DNA of 16,741 bases. It comes from Chromera velia (taxonomy: Eukaryota; Sar; Chromeraceae). The notes below the pieces were generated by a model that did no database searches, had not been told where the DNA came from, and was given only the letters and a program-made list of their open reading frames with translations. The DNA lies in NCBI GenBank assembly GCA_018398765.1, contig JAHBMJ010002765.1, positions 1 through 16,741 on the forward strand, read 5' to 3'. The position numbers and the translations under genes were made by a program. Below are positions 1 through 8,163 of the stretch, piece by piece (position 1 is the stretch's first letter; each line of letters starts with the position of its first letter).

Positions 1-19
1 CTCTCTCTCTCTCTCTATT

Positions 20-68
<49 letters not shown>

Positions 69-109
69 TTCTCTCTTTCTCTCTCTTCTTTCTTTCCTTC
101 CCTCTCTCA
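1..109. repeat. (CT)n pyrimidine microsatellite
   Basis: This is an almost pure C/T tract made of CT dinucleotides with interspersed TTTCT and TTCC units. It begins at the window edge, so its full length is unknown. Open frames across its purine strand give only Arg/Glu/Lys repeats and are not genes. Confidence 0.95.
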
Positions 110-788
110 CGCATAAGCACCACGCACAAGCCCAGATTGCCATCATCGTCACACGACAAACAGACCTGCGCTGCGAGGTCCCCTGCAGGAAGGAGCACCG
201 CACTCGTGGCGCACTTGGTAAGAAGAGGTTGTGCCTCCAGAGCGGCCAGGTAAACGTTCCATGCTTCTGCAGGCCCGAACATCTGGAGTTGGCTTCGTGA
301 ACCTCGTTGAGAGCTTCGTTTCGAATTGAGGCCCTGGGGGCATTGCCTGGATTGGCTTCGTCTGTGAGGAATGTGAAGGTGAAATGCGTCTATTGAGGTG
401 GACGCAAGCAACCAGACAGCAGCCATGTGCTGGAGAGAACAGAGGCGCAATCGCATCTTTGGCAATGGACGCTGCTCTTCTTTCAACTTTTCGTCACCTG
501 TGTATGCCTTTGAGTGTTTGTTCTCTTGCTCTCCCTTCTCTGCCGAGGTTGAGTCTACTATCAGTGTGTCGACACGTTCTCCCGTCTCCTGCGTGGAACA
601 CGCAACCGAAGAGTGAGTGTTCTTATCTGGTCGATCCAATGCACACCTCAAGTCTGTCCGCGCATGGTTAGTGTGGAACTCGGAAAGGCGTTGGAGACTC
701 TCTGAAAGGGGAAAGCTGCATGACGTTTCAATCGAAGCGCTGCAGTGGCTGGCTGCAACTGGAGCCGCATAACTTGGCCGTCTCGTAG
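110..788. other. Non-coding stretch, nothing recognised
   Basis: No protein family, RNA gene or mobile element is recognisable here. The open frames are short, overlap each other on both strands and have no conserved-looking segments. It may be intergenic DNA or upstream untranslated or intronic DNA of the gene that begins at 1347. Confidence 0.5.
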
Positions 789-1050
789 CATATGCATGCA
801 CCCGCGCGCGTCCGCGGGCCACGCGGTCCATGCACGCACGCCGCACAGTCCGCGGCCCGCGGGGGGCCGGGCCCTGCGGCAGTCCGGGCCGCGCGGGACG
901 CTTAATTGCATGCAGCCGTCTACGTCCGGATGCAAAATGGATGCAAAGCGATTCAAGAAAATCAAAGGATCGTCGGATTCAACAGCTAGAAAGGAGATAC
1001 CTCACAGACTTCGACTCGCCCACCATTGGGATCAATCGGGGCATGCATCA
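789..1050. promoter_or_regulatory. GC-rich CpG block with TGCATGCA palindromes
   Basis: Positions 801-900 are strongly GC- and CpG-rich, unlike the flanks. The block contains a 9-bp inverted repeat (CCGCGGGCC at 812-820, GGCCCGCGG at 854-862). TGCATGCA occurs at 793-800 and 907-914, and GCATGC again at 1041-1046. The cluster lies about 300 to 550 bp upstream of the start codon at 1347. TGCATGC is a known binding motif of some ApiAP2 factors in apicomplexans. A promoter role here is inferred from position and composition only; no core promoter element is identified. Confidence 0.3.
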
Positions 1051-1283
1051 CTATCGATGTGTGCCCTCAAATTAAAGCTGAAGTCAGTGACCAGAGCTTG
1101 CAAGTCCGAAGGCGGATAAAGGGTATGGGGATTGCGCTCATGTGACTTTCGATATCTTCTCGATTGAGATCTAGCTGGCTTGATCATCGATCTGCTTGTT
1201 TCCTCCAACCAATTTCAAGCCTAGATACTTCGCTGGCTCGGCCTCTCTGAAGACTTGCTTTTTAGGTGGGCGGTGGAGTCCAC

Positions 1284-1309
1284 ATTTTTTGGATTTATTT
1301 TTTTTTCAG
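1284..1309 (+). other. Probable 3' splice site before the first coding exon
   Basis: A T-rich polypyrimidine run ends in TTTTTTCAG at 1301-1309 and is followed by GCTGAG. This is a strong spliceosomal acceptor 38 bases before the start codon at 1347. It suggests that the glycosyltransferase-like gene has a spliced 5' untranslated leader. A matching donor is uncertain: AG|GTGGGC at 1264-1265 would give a 44-base intron, and donors further upstream are possible. Confidence 0.5.
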
Positions 1310-1346
1310 GCTGAGTCCAAACCAATTCAAAGTTTTGACATCAGAA

Positions 1347-2642
1347 ATGAAAGCCGTCTACTATGTTTCTGGACATGGATTCGGCCACGCGTCCAGATCA
1401 GCCGAAGTGGGCAGACACTTGGCACAGCAGGGAGGGTTCAGTCTTGTGTTTCGTACGCAGGCTGCAGAAAAAATCTTTTCTGAGACTTTAGAGTCTTACC
1501 AGATTCCGTTTGAGTATTCACGTCTGGATCACCCTGTTGACGTGGGGGCGGTTCAACCTTCTCCATTCATTGTGGACGCGGGCGAGACCCTCAAAGCGTA
1601 CGTGGAGAAGATTTACAGTCGTTTTGATGAGCTACTGCAAGTTGAAGAGAAATACTTGCGGGAGAGTGGGGCGAGCATTGTCCTCTCGGATGCCTCAGGT
1701 CTCCCTCTGGAGGCAGCAAAGAAGGTGGGCATTCCGTCTGTTGTCGTCTCCAATTTTCTATGGTCCTCGATTTACCAACACATCCTCGAACTTTACTACG
1801 GCCCAGATGGACAGTTCGATGATTCATCAAGACAAGCACTCGAGAAGACGGTCGGTGTATCATCCGAGACAGAGCTTCGGGAGTCCCTGAAGAGACTAGA
1901 GAAGGCCTATGCGAACGCAGACCTCCTCATCAGCCTTCCAGGTCTCACGCCCAACAGAGAGATACCCCCCAGTAAGATGCTCGACGCGGGCTGGGTCTAC
2001 AGACCTCTCCGCCAGCCACGCGAAAAGCTGCGTCCTCGTCTCTTCGAGGCCCTCCGGATGCACAAGGGACAGAAGACTTTCGCCTCTGCCGAATCTATTG
2101 CACCTCCTAGTCGACTCATCCTAGTCACCTTCGGGGGGCAGACCACAGGGGATGAGCCCCTTGTGACCGCTGACAACGAGGCTTTGCGTGCACAGGGGGC
2201 GGCAGTGATTTGGGGGGGGCGGCCTCCTGAGGGTTCCTCAGAGGAGGCAGACGGTCTGGGGGGGTCGGAGGTGTACCTCTGGCACCTCCGGCCTGGGGAC
2301 GTGTCTGAGTACATGCCCGACGTTGTGGCATCAGTGGATGTGGTGGTCGGGAAGATAGGGTACGGCACGTTGAGTGAGTGCAGGGCTGCTCGTGTCCCTC
2401 TCCTCTTCGCGAGACGTGAGTGTTTTGTTGAAGATGAATGCCTAGCAGCAGCCGCAAGTGAGTCTGGTCTGGTCAGGCAGGCTGAGGTGCAAAAGCTTCG
2501 GTCAGGCGACTGGCTGGAGAGTGCCCTTCAGCTTGCAGAGGAGGGGGATGGAATCCGATTGGACGATGCGAAACGGGTTCCGCCCTCGGAAGAGGTTGGG
2601 AAGAACATTGCCTCAGCGTGCAAAGGGCTGATAGACGGGTAG
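1347..2642 (+). CDS. Glycosyltransferase-like protein (L-arabinokinase N-terminal domain type)
   Basis: This is a 431-codon uninterrupted frame ending in TAG. The ATG at 1347 is chosen because the protein then opens with MKAVYYVSGHGFGHASR, the expected glycine-rich N-terminal beta-strand/loop; the frame could extend 27 codons upstream, but that crosses a probable splice acceptor. Further family-like segments are SDASGLPLEAA (residues 114-124), VVSNFLW (133-139), the ILVTFGGQ strand (258-265), the C-terminal signature PDVVASVDVVVGKIGYGTLSE (324-344) and VPLLFARRECF (350-360). This matches the GT-B-fold, MurG-like region fused to the sugar kinase in plant L-arabinokinases, where the signature reads similarly (GKIGYGT-SE). 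The C-terminal GHMP kinase domain is absent: the protein ends about 70 residues after the second signature. No signal peptide or membrane segment is seen, so it is probably cytosolic. The substrate is unknown; nucleotide-sugar binding is inferred from the fold. Family assignment is fairly secure, exact function is not. Confidence 0.88.
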   Translation: MKAVYYVSGHGFGHASRSAEVGRHLAQQGGFSLVFRTQAAEKIFSETLESYQIPFEYSRLDHPVDVGAVQPSPFIVDAGETLKAYVEKIYSRFDELLQVEEKYLRESGASIVLSDASGLPLEAAKKVGIPSVVVSNFLWSSIYQHILELYYGPDGQFDDSSRQALEKTVGVSSETELRESLKRLEKAYANADLLISLPGLTPNREIPPSKMLDAGWVYRPLRQPREKLRPRLFEALRMHKGQKTFASAESIAPPSRLILVTFGGQTTGDEPLVTADNEALRAQGAAVIWGGRPPEGSSEEADGLGGSEVYLWHLRPGDVSEYMPDVVASVDVVVGKIGYGTLSECRAARVPLLFARRECFVEDECLAAAASESGLVRQAEVQKLRSGDWLESALQLAEEGDGIRLDDAKRVPPSEEVGKNIASACKGLIDG

Positions 2643-3629
2643 GCAGTAGGAGAGGATGTCTGACTATGGATGTGTAAAAAAACTTCATTGGAACCTCTTT
2701 CAAGAAATTGCAGTGTGTTACACATCAATGAACTTGATTCGGTTACTTAAAACTCTAGTTGAAACTTACGCCAGAGGCCTTGAGCTTCTGTGTAGCACCT
2801 CAGCTTCAGCCTTTTCCAGATTTTTGACTGATTTATTGTTGTCAAATCCCAGGCGGACCCTTAAGCTCCCATTCACATCCCTTAGATTCCCAGCTAAATT
2901 CTTTTACTTTTTTGTCTAAATTCTTGCCTAAATTAGATTTAGAATTAAATAAATTCCTCTAAATTTCTGTTTAAATTTCTAGGTGTGTGCCACAGGAGTA
3001 AGCAACTGAAGCTCGATGACGACTTGAAGCAAAACAGAACAAGGTGTGGCTTTAGATGATCTATCCTCTTTCTTCTTCCAACAACTCTAACTTTTAGTTC
3101 CTTTTCTTATATTTCTATCACATTCTATCTGATCTTATCGTTTTTTTTCACTTTAAAGTTTCGAGTCTAAACCGTTTTCTTTCAGCTTTTAATTTCAGAA
3201 TTCATTCAGCTCGGTCTATGACTTTAAAAAATGTTATGTAATTTTTTTTTTTTCTGAGGGCCTTTAAGACACTAACTTAAATCACTAAAAAAAATAGTTA
3301 CTTTTTCTTCTTATCTCACGTTGCGCACTCAACTCTATATTGAGGCTTTTACATTAGAATTGAATGCGCAGCATGAGATAGGCCCCAGAAAGTTTAAAAA
3401 CAGATGGGGGGCACTTAATTTTCATTGTTACTGAACTGAGTTCCTAAGATGGTTTTTTATAACGTTAGACACAGGTGATGCGGCCCCAGCCCCCGACATG
3501 CGTATCGGGCGGCCTGGTGGGCCACTCTTAGAGACCCACATATGAGCCTTCCAGAACTAAAAATTGAAGTCAGTCTGACATCCAGATCAAGAGATACTCT
3601 TGCTCAAAAATGGCACTTTTCCATATAAA
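2643..3629. other. AT-rich intergenic region
   Basis: The region downstream of the glycosyltransferase-like gene is AT-rich and has recurring TAAATT words at 2890-2980, poly-T runs (3242-3253) and no convincing coding frame. Candidate poly(A) signals such as AATAAA occur near 2947. A small GC-rich segment at 3480-3545 contains a GTGGG/CCCAC hairpin. No RNA gene is recognised. Confidence 0.6.
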
Positions 3630-3781
3630 ATGATGATGATGATGATGATGATGATGATTGAGGGTTAAATCCTAGATTTAGCGACGCCAAATCCCAAGCC
3701 ACTAACAAGGCTTTGAGGACAACCCAGAGCATACATTCATGGGGGGGGGGGATGAGGATGCCTGCATGCCAGTCGGATTGA
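3630..3781 (-). mobile_element. LINE 3' tail with (ATC)n terminus (distal fragment)
   Basis: Read on the minus strand, this segment runs from a 22-bp sequence shared with the LINE at 4597-4618, through a C11 tract (G11 on plus, 3741-3751) and unique sequence, to a run of about ten ATC units (ATG/GAT on plus, 3630-3658). Non-LTR retrotransposons often end in such short tandem repeats, and this is where the minus-strand LINE should end once the intervening transposase segment is removed. I infer that it is the displaced 3' end of the LINE. The alternative is an unrelated microsatellite that happens to share 22 bp. Confidence 0.5.
3760..3781 (+). repeat. 22-bp direct repeat, left copy
   Basis: This is an exact 22-base match to 4597-4618 in the same orientation. 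It starts GCCTGCATGCC and ends CGGATTGA. The bases immediately outside the match differ on both sides. The two copies bracket the Merlin-like transposase remnant. Confidence 0.9.
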
Positions 3782-4022
3782 ATAGGTCAAAAAGGCCAGT
3801 CAGGCGGTACTAAGTTTTGAAAGTTAATACGTTCTAGCACTACTGCCGTATATATATAGAAGACGAAACAAAACTCGTTTTTCATTATCATATAGAAGAT
3901 TGGTGCTCGTCTGGACAGGGAAGATTTTGATAGTGACTGACTGACCTTCAAGGCAGTCATACATTCAATAAATTGACTCAATGACATTCACTCAAGCTTT
4001 TGGCGTCTCTGTCTGTCTCTGT
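3782..4022. other. Sequence between left direct repeat and transposase remnant
   Basis: No gene is recognised. This is where the 3' untranslated end of the minus-strand transposase remnant should lie. I could not find a terminal inverted repeat matching the other side of the remnant. Confidence 0.4.
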
Positions 4023-4589
4023 CTACACGTCTGTTGACGTGCCTTTTCTCCTCTTCCCTCCCTTGCTGCGTTGAGGAAAGAGATGGACTTCGACGGTCTC
4101 TGAAGACTGACTGTCTACCTTGAAAACTTGGTCAGTATGGAATCCATGCACCCTGTATACATGGGCAAGGGTTTTGATCAGCGCTGCAAAAACTCCCTTC
4201 CCCCTCGTATGCTCGCGACGCCATTTAAACATATGCATGTGATACCACAGTGGTATTCTGCCTGCACTGTCTTCTGTCAACTGCTGTAACTGAATGTTCT
4301 CCAATGTAACCCGCAAACGATTCCACACTGATTCAATCTTCTGTGAGTTTTTGGGCTTGTCTATGGAGTCTAACTATTCAGACACAAACTTCTTGTTTTT
4401 GTAATCACACTGATCGATCGTTTTTCCCTGTTTGGCAAGTGTTTTCTCCCTTTATACATTCAAGCCATCTGCGCACATCTCTATGCAGGGTGCAAAGGTC
4501 CTGTCCACGAACCCGCATAGGTTCTCAGTGGAACAAGCAGAACCTCCAGGTGGGAGAATCTCAAAATGGAAATTATCTCTTTTTCCCAC
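4023..4589 (-). pseudogene. Merlin/IS1595 (ISXO2-like) DDE transposase remnant
   Basis: One minus-strand frame runs from the ambiguous base at 4590 down to the terminal stop at 4023-4025, broken by in-frame TAA at 4452-4454 and TAG at 4374-4376. After the second stop comes SQKIESVWNRLRVTLENIQL, then LWYHMHMFKWRREH. These correspond to the HTQ-IES-W-RLK segment (holding the third catalytic acid, Glu) and the EF-WRR-H segment near the C-terminus of ISXO2-like/Merlin transposases. The segment CDYKNKKFVSE just upstream fits the usual VNHS-FVDP stretch, though degenerate. The first two catalytic Asp residues cannot be placed with confidence; VDRTFAP near 4500 may be the first. The N-terminal half is missing, cut off at the N. 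A basic tail (KGGKRRKG) ends the protein. It lies between 22-bp direct repeats inside LINE sequence. The family call is moderately sure; the gene is dead under the standard code. Confidence 0.62.
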
Positions 4590-4590
4590 N
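4590..4590. other. Ambiguous base at the edge of the transposase remnant
   Basis: A single N separates the 5' limit of the transposase frame from LINE-side sequence (GAGAAA, then the 22-bp repeat). Other Ns in the window lie in poly-C tracts (7822, 14438), where homopolymer dropout explains them. This one does not, so it may mark a collapsed contig join. Confidence 0.6.
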
Positions 4591-4596
4591 GAGAAA

Positions 4597-4618
4597 GCCT
4601 GCATGCCAGTCGGATTGA
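4597..4618 (+). repeat. 22-bp direct repeat, right copy
   Basis: This copy is identical to 3760-3781. It lies seven bases from the retrotransposon's terminal stop (4625) and so belongs to its 3' untranslated region on the minus strand. Confidence 0.9.
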
Positions 4619-4624
4619 TTCGCC

Positions 4625-5430
4625 TCAACTTGCCTTATTGACAGAATGGACCTTCTTGAGACAGTCGGCTATAGCTTTGGAACCGCTTTTAGGCAGGATT
4701 GTGCACAACAGCAACACCATATCCTTCATTTTCTTCTCATTATCAGAAGTGCCCCTCCCAGTTGCACCTGCAACGCGTTGTGCAATCTGTATTCTTATGT
4801 TAATGGGCGCTCTCTGCTTCGCAATTTCGTACAGTTCTTTCAGCCTGTTCCGTTCCCTTTCTGTGTCCTTACACTCCGTCAGGACATGAACCTCATCTTT
4901 GATCATACGCGAGGGGGACAAACATTTATCGTACAGCCGTTCTGGTTAGGTTCTGTCTATATCCCCCCCTGTGAGAGCCCTGAAAAGCATATGGAAGCCT
5001 ATAGAGGACTGCAGCAGACTCTTTGGCAGAGGTTCAACACTGCACTCTATCATTTCACTTCTCGGACGCCATTTCCTTTCATACAGAAGGTGCATGGCCA
5101 AACGCTGTCTGGTCGGATTCTCTGACTGGAAAGGGGAGAGATCCGCAAGGCGGGGGAAAATTCCGTCTCTGTCTCTAACGTTTCTAGTTTCTTTTTTCAA
5201 CCAGTCGGATAGCCAGGCACCCTCCATGATCTTTTTCGCCGCCCTTTTCCTTCTGCCCTTGCCCTTCCTTTTAAACTTATCCCCCACCGTGCTTGGCAAT
5301 GGAGGCTACAAAAAGGAGCAATCTAATGGAACGGCTAGCAATTTACTGTTTTAACGAAGGGTTCGCACGAGCCAGCCAAGCACTTATTCCATACTGCTCG
5401 GGGTAGAGCACGGTCGATCAATTTAATACA
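4625..5430 (-). pseudogene. LINE ORF C-terminal region, decayed
   Basis: This continues the reverse transcriptase frame below 5431. Directly after the TAA at 5431-5433 the same frame gives CIKLIDRALPRAVWNKCLAG and then breaks. A different frame carries 5299-4949, a lysine/arginine-rich stretch followed by RQRLAMHLLYERKWRPR, so a frameshift lies between about 5300 and 5370. At 4946-4948 an in-frame TAA is followed without frame change by PERLYDKC and then KDEVHVLTECKDTERERNRL, which resembles the Cys/His-containing DE-H-L-EC segment near the C-terminus of many LINE proteins. The frame ends at TGA, 4625-4627. The whole region is the C-terminal extension of a LINE polyprotein after the polymerase domain, inactivated by at least two stops and one frameshift. 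Confidence 0.75.
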
Positions 5431-7044
5431 TTAGATGAAGCCCCCACTCAGCTTACTAAGTAGAGAACTGAATGGCTCAAGAGAGAGAGAGAGAAGGGAA
5501 GGCGAAACAAAGGAATGATAAGAGAGACCAAAACAACATCGAACAAAACGTAATTGTAAAGCATCGAGGCAAGCAATATCTGTTTTTCTCAGCGGGATCG
5601 TTTCCAGACCATACAGCACGACTGGCAGCCAGAGGGCCTTGAACAAAGTAATTTTAGAAAAGGAAAAAACAAAGCCCAAAGAAGAGAGAGTACCAAACAC
5701 AGCCCCTAGTGCCTTTTCTGCCGCGTCAATGTGGGCTTCGACTGTCTTGCTAAGGTCCCCGCCCTCAAAAACCCAGTTACCCAAATACTTATATTTACTC
5801 ACCGCTTCCACTGGTCTGCCTTCATAAAGAAAAGGGGTCCGGGGCACTAGGTCGGGGTGGAGAGAGGAGAGACACATAACTTTTGTCTTTTTTAAATTCA
5901 CTTTCAGGCCGTGCTCCTTACAATAGTCCTCAAGGCGAGACAGACGTTTCTGTAAGTCTGAAGCACTGTGGGCAAACAGAACAAGGTCGTCAGCGTACCC
6001 GATGCTTTCGATTAAAACGTCAGACAGTCTGACAGGAGTCTCTCTATCAGTATCCCCAGCCGAGCTTTGATTCCTGTTTTCATTATCGGAGCTGACAGAC
6101 TTATGCAGATTGTTGATGAAAAGAAGAAAGAGGAGAGGAGAGAGAGGATCGCCTTATTTCACTCCTCCGCCTTTTGGAAAGCATTCTGTTGCCCCATCCA
6201 CCCGAGCCTTCACCTGACTATACATCGAATGAATCATCCAAACATTGGCTTGGCTTACCCCTTCCTCCCTGAGCCTCTCTAACATTTTGACCTGAGGAAC
6301 TGTATTAAACGCCTTGCTGAAATCAACAAACGTGGCAATCAGAGGGCTCTTCTTATTTATGGAGCTGAGAATTAATGAAGACAGAGCAGCGAAGGCCTCC
6401 CTTATCCTTACCCCCTGTCTGAAGCCGAGCTGCCTTTCGTCAATTTTCACCTCTTTCCTGATCTTTGAGTCCATCAATAAAGCAAAAATCTTTTCCAGAA
6501 GCCCCACAATGTGGATCGGGCGCCATTTGTTACAGTCAAGACTCGGTGGGCCCTTGGGGACGGGAGCAATGCGCAACACATTCCAGCGTTCAGGCCAAAA
6601 AGAAAAAAAGTGAAACAAATTGAAAAAGACAAAGAACAGCAAGCGGGAGAGAGGAGAAAAACCAAAACATAACAAGAGGTGACAGGGGCCAACCCCATCC
6701 AAACCCAACGCCTTCTTTGGGCCAATTCTTTTCAGTGTTTCCTCAATCATGTATATAGAGAAGGCGGGCTGAGAAGGAGGGGGGAAGGCCAGACCAACAG
6801 GTGCTGGCGGAAGACCAGGACCATCGAAGACCCCAGCCCAGAACTGAGTGAAGGAAGATGCAGCGGGTTTATTATTATCCCCTCCCCTCTGTGTTTTGAT
6901 TTTTCTGTTCCATTGCCAAACTTTCGAGGGGTCAACTGCTGCTTCTCTAGCTAGTCTCTCTGCTGTCTGTTGCTCGAGCTTACTCCTTTTTACTGCAAAC
7001 AGTCGAGCTCTTTCCCTTCTCAGTTTGACATATTCTTTTTGCAC
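5431..7044 (-). pseudogene. Non-LTR retrotransposon reverse transcriptase, 5'-truncated, one in-frame stop
   Basis: This is a 537-codon minus-strand frame, open except for TAA at 6154-6156. Counting from 7044, residues 1-75 are a charged linker (KLRRERARLFAVKRSK). Then come DGVGP (116-120), the fingers PERWNVLRIAPVPKG (151-165) and KWRPIHIVGLLEKIF (173-187), QLGFRQG (205-211), motif A FVDFSKAF (239-246, catalytic Asp 241) and GGVK-stop-GDPLSP (motif B, stop at 297). Motif C is YADD (about 350-353, bases 5997-5986), motif D is GLKVNLKKTKVM, and the thumb region is VSKYKYLGNWV. This is a LINE-type reverse transcriptase that would copy element RNA at a nicked target. The endonuclease domain that normally precedes it is missing: an in-frame TGA and AT-rich DNA lie just upstream of 7044, as expected for 5' truncation. 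Plus-strand frames across it are shadows. Confidence 0.9.
6154..6156 (-). other. In-frame TAA at the motif B glutamine
   Basis: Codons on the minus strand read GTG AAA TAA GGC GAT CCT, that is VK-stop-GDP. Reverse transcriptases of this class have QGDPLSP at this point. One C-to-T change of CAA gives TAA. The frame continues unbroken to 5431. Confidence 0.9.
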
Positions 7045-7440
7045 AGGGTGAAATCATGATACTTAATAATTGTTCAAACTTGCAGGGCCATTACTAATAG
7101 TTAAAATTTACTAGCGAATTGATCGTATAATTCTACTAGGCGTATCACAGAGAAAAAAACAATAAAAAAGTATTTGAAAAATTGCTAGAAAAATTGAGAT
7201 ATGATATTTTTTTTTAATGATCGTCGCAATCTGCATAGGATAGGATAGAATTTACAGTCCGGGTGCCCCCGACGCCCATGCACTGCCTAGAAAAGGCGTA
7301 CATGTGCATGTGTGTGAATATGTGTGTGAATTTTTTGATTATTCTTTTTTTCAAGTTTAACCACCAGTTTTAACAATATTTGAAAGAATTAAGAATCACG
7401 CATCGCGAAAGAACTGTTCACATTACAGCTTTGCAAGTCT
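7045..7440. other. AT-rich region upstream of the LINE 5' truncation
   Basis: This is AT-rich, non-coding DNA with stop codons in all frames, a small GC-rich patch at 7258-7290 (GCCCCCGAC) and a GT-rich run at 7300-7332. The LINE coding sequence stops at about 7050. No endonuclease-coding sequence is found here on either strand. Confidence 0.6.
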
Positions 7441-7713
7441 GATCAGTCACCAAAAAAAGGCTGTTCCTTTTGATGGCTTTTCCTCGTTGGTCGCTGCATC
7501 CCCAATCTCTGCGGTGTTCTTTCCCCCTGCCCCCCTGCCCCTTGCCCTGTGCTTGTCTTCTGACTTCTTTTGCTCGTTCCCCACACAATCGGCCTTCCCC
7601 AGAACACCACTGGCTTCATCTCCATACATCGCTTCTCGCTATGAATGATGACATGTCGATGCTGTACAGGCAGCTCCTGGATTGAGAGACGAAGCTAGCG
7701 ACCTGAAGAAGTC

Positions 7714-7743
7714 AATGAATGAATGAATGAATGAATGAATGAA
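7714..7743. repeat. (AATG)n microsatellite
   Basis: About seven perfect AATG/GAAT units, followed by GAAGGAAGGACGGAAG. Confidence 0.95.
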
Positions 7744-7800
7744 GGAAGGACGGAAGTGATCCATCCGCCAACCCGTTGAAACAGGCACCACCCAAATCTA

Positions 7801-7827
7801 CCCCCCCCTCCCCCCCCCCCCNCCCCC
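7801..7827. repeat. Poly-C tract with ambiguous base
   Basis: Eight C, one T, then C to position 7827 with N at 7822. The N most likely reflects homopolymer sequencing failure. Confidence 0.95.
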
Positions 7828-8101
7828 ACACATACGTAGTCAGGCGAAAAAGGTACGTCAGGATCGCGAACGACGACAATGGTCTCAACGCTCCCCTGAC
7901 CTTTCAAAAAGCTCGGCACTCCCACAAAGGATTCGGTACGCAACTGCAACCCAAGTCCGAAGGGACACCGCCACCGTCTTCTTGAAGACCTCATCCCACT
8001 TACGGACTCAGATGCATCCAGAATTCAGCCTGTCTCCTGCACGAGACAGCAGAAAAAAGCCGACTGGTGCAGTGCCCGTTCACAAAGACTCACTCACGCT
8101 T

Positions 8102-8103
8102 CA

Positions 8104-8163
<60 letters not shown>
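8102..8163. repeat. Compound (CA)n(GA)n microsatellite
   Basis: About 20 CA units (with one T interruption at 8110) pass directly into about 10 GA units. Confidence 0.95.

Larger units (their letters stand above)
7441..8101. other. Non-coding stretch with AATG and poly-C repeats
   Basis: No gene is recognised. It contains an (AATG)n run at 7714-7743 and a poly-C tract at 7801-7827 interrupted by a T and by an N at 7822. Frames on both strands through these repeats give only proline or glycine runs. Confidence 0.6.

Noticed and set aside
3787-3987. 66-codon minus-strand frame next to the transposase remnant
   Set aside because: No transposase-like motif; it lies beyond the terminal stop of the transposase frame at 4023 and looks like chance.
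4646-5354. Plus-strand frames of 107-159 codons
   Set aside because: They are antisense shadows of the LINE C-terminal region, whose minus-strand frame carries recognisable motifs.
7045-7700. Endonuclease domain of the LINE upstream of the reverse transcriptase
   Set aside because: A TGA lies in frame just before 7044 and no apurinic-endonuclease-like segment is seen in any minus-strand frame, so the copy is taken as 5'-truncated.
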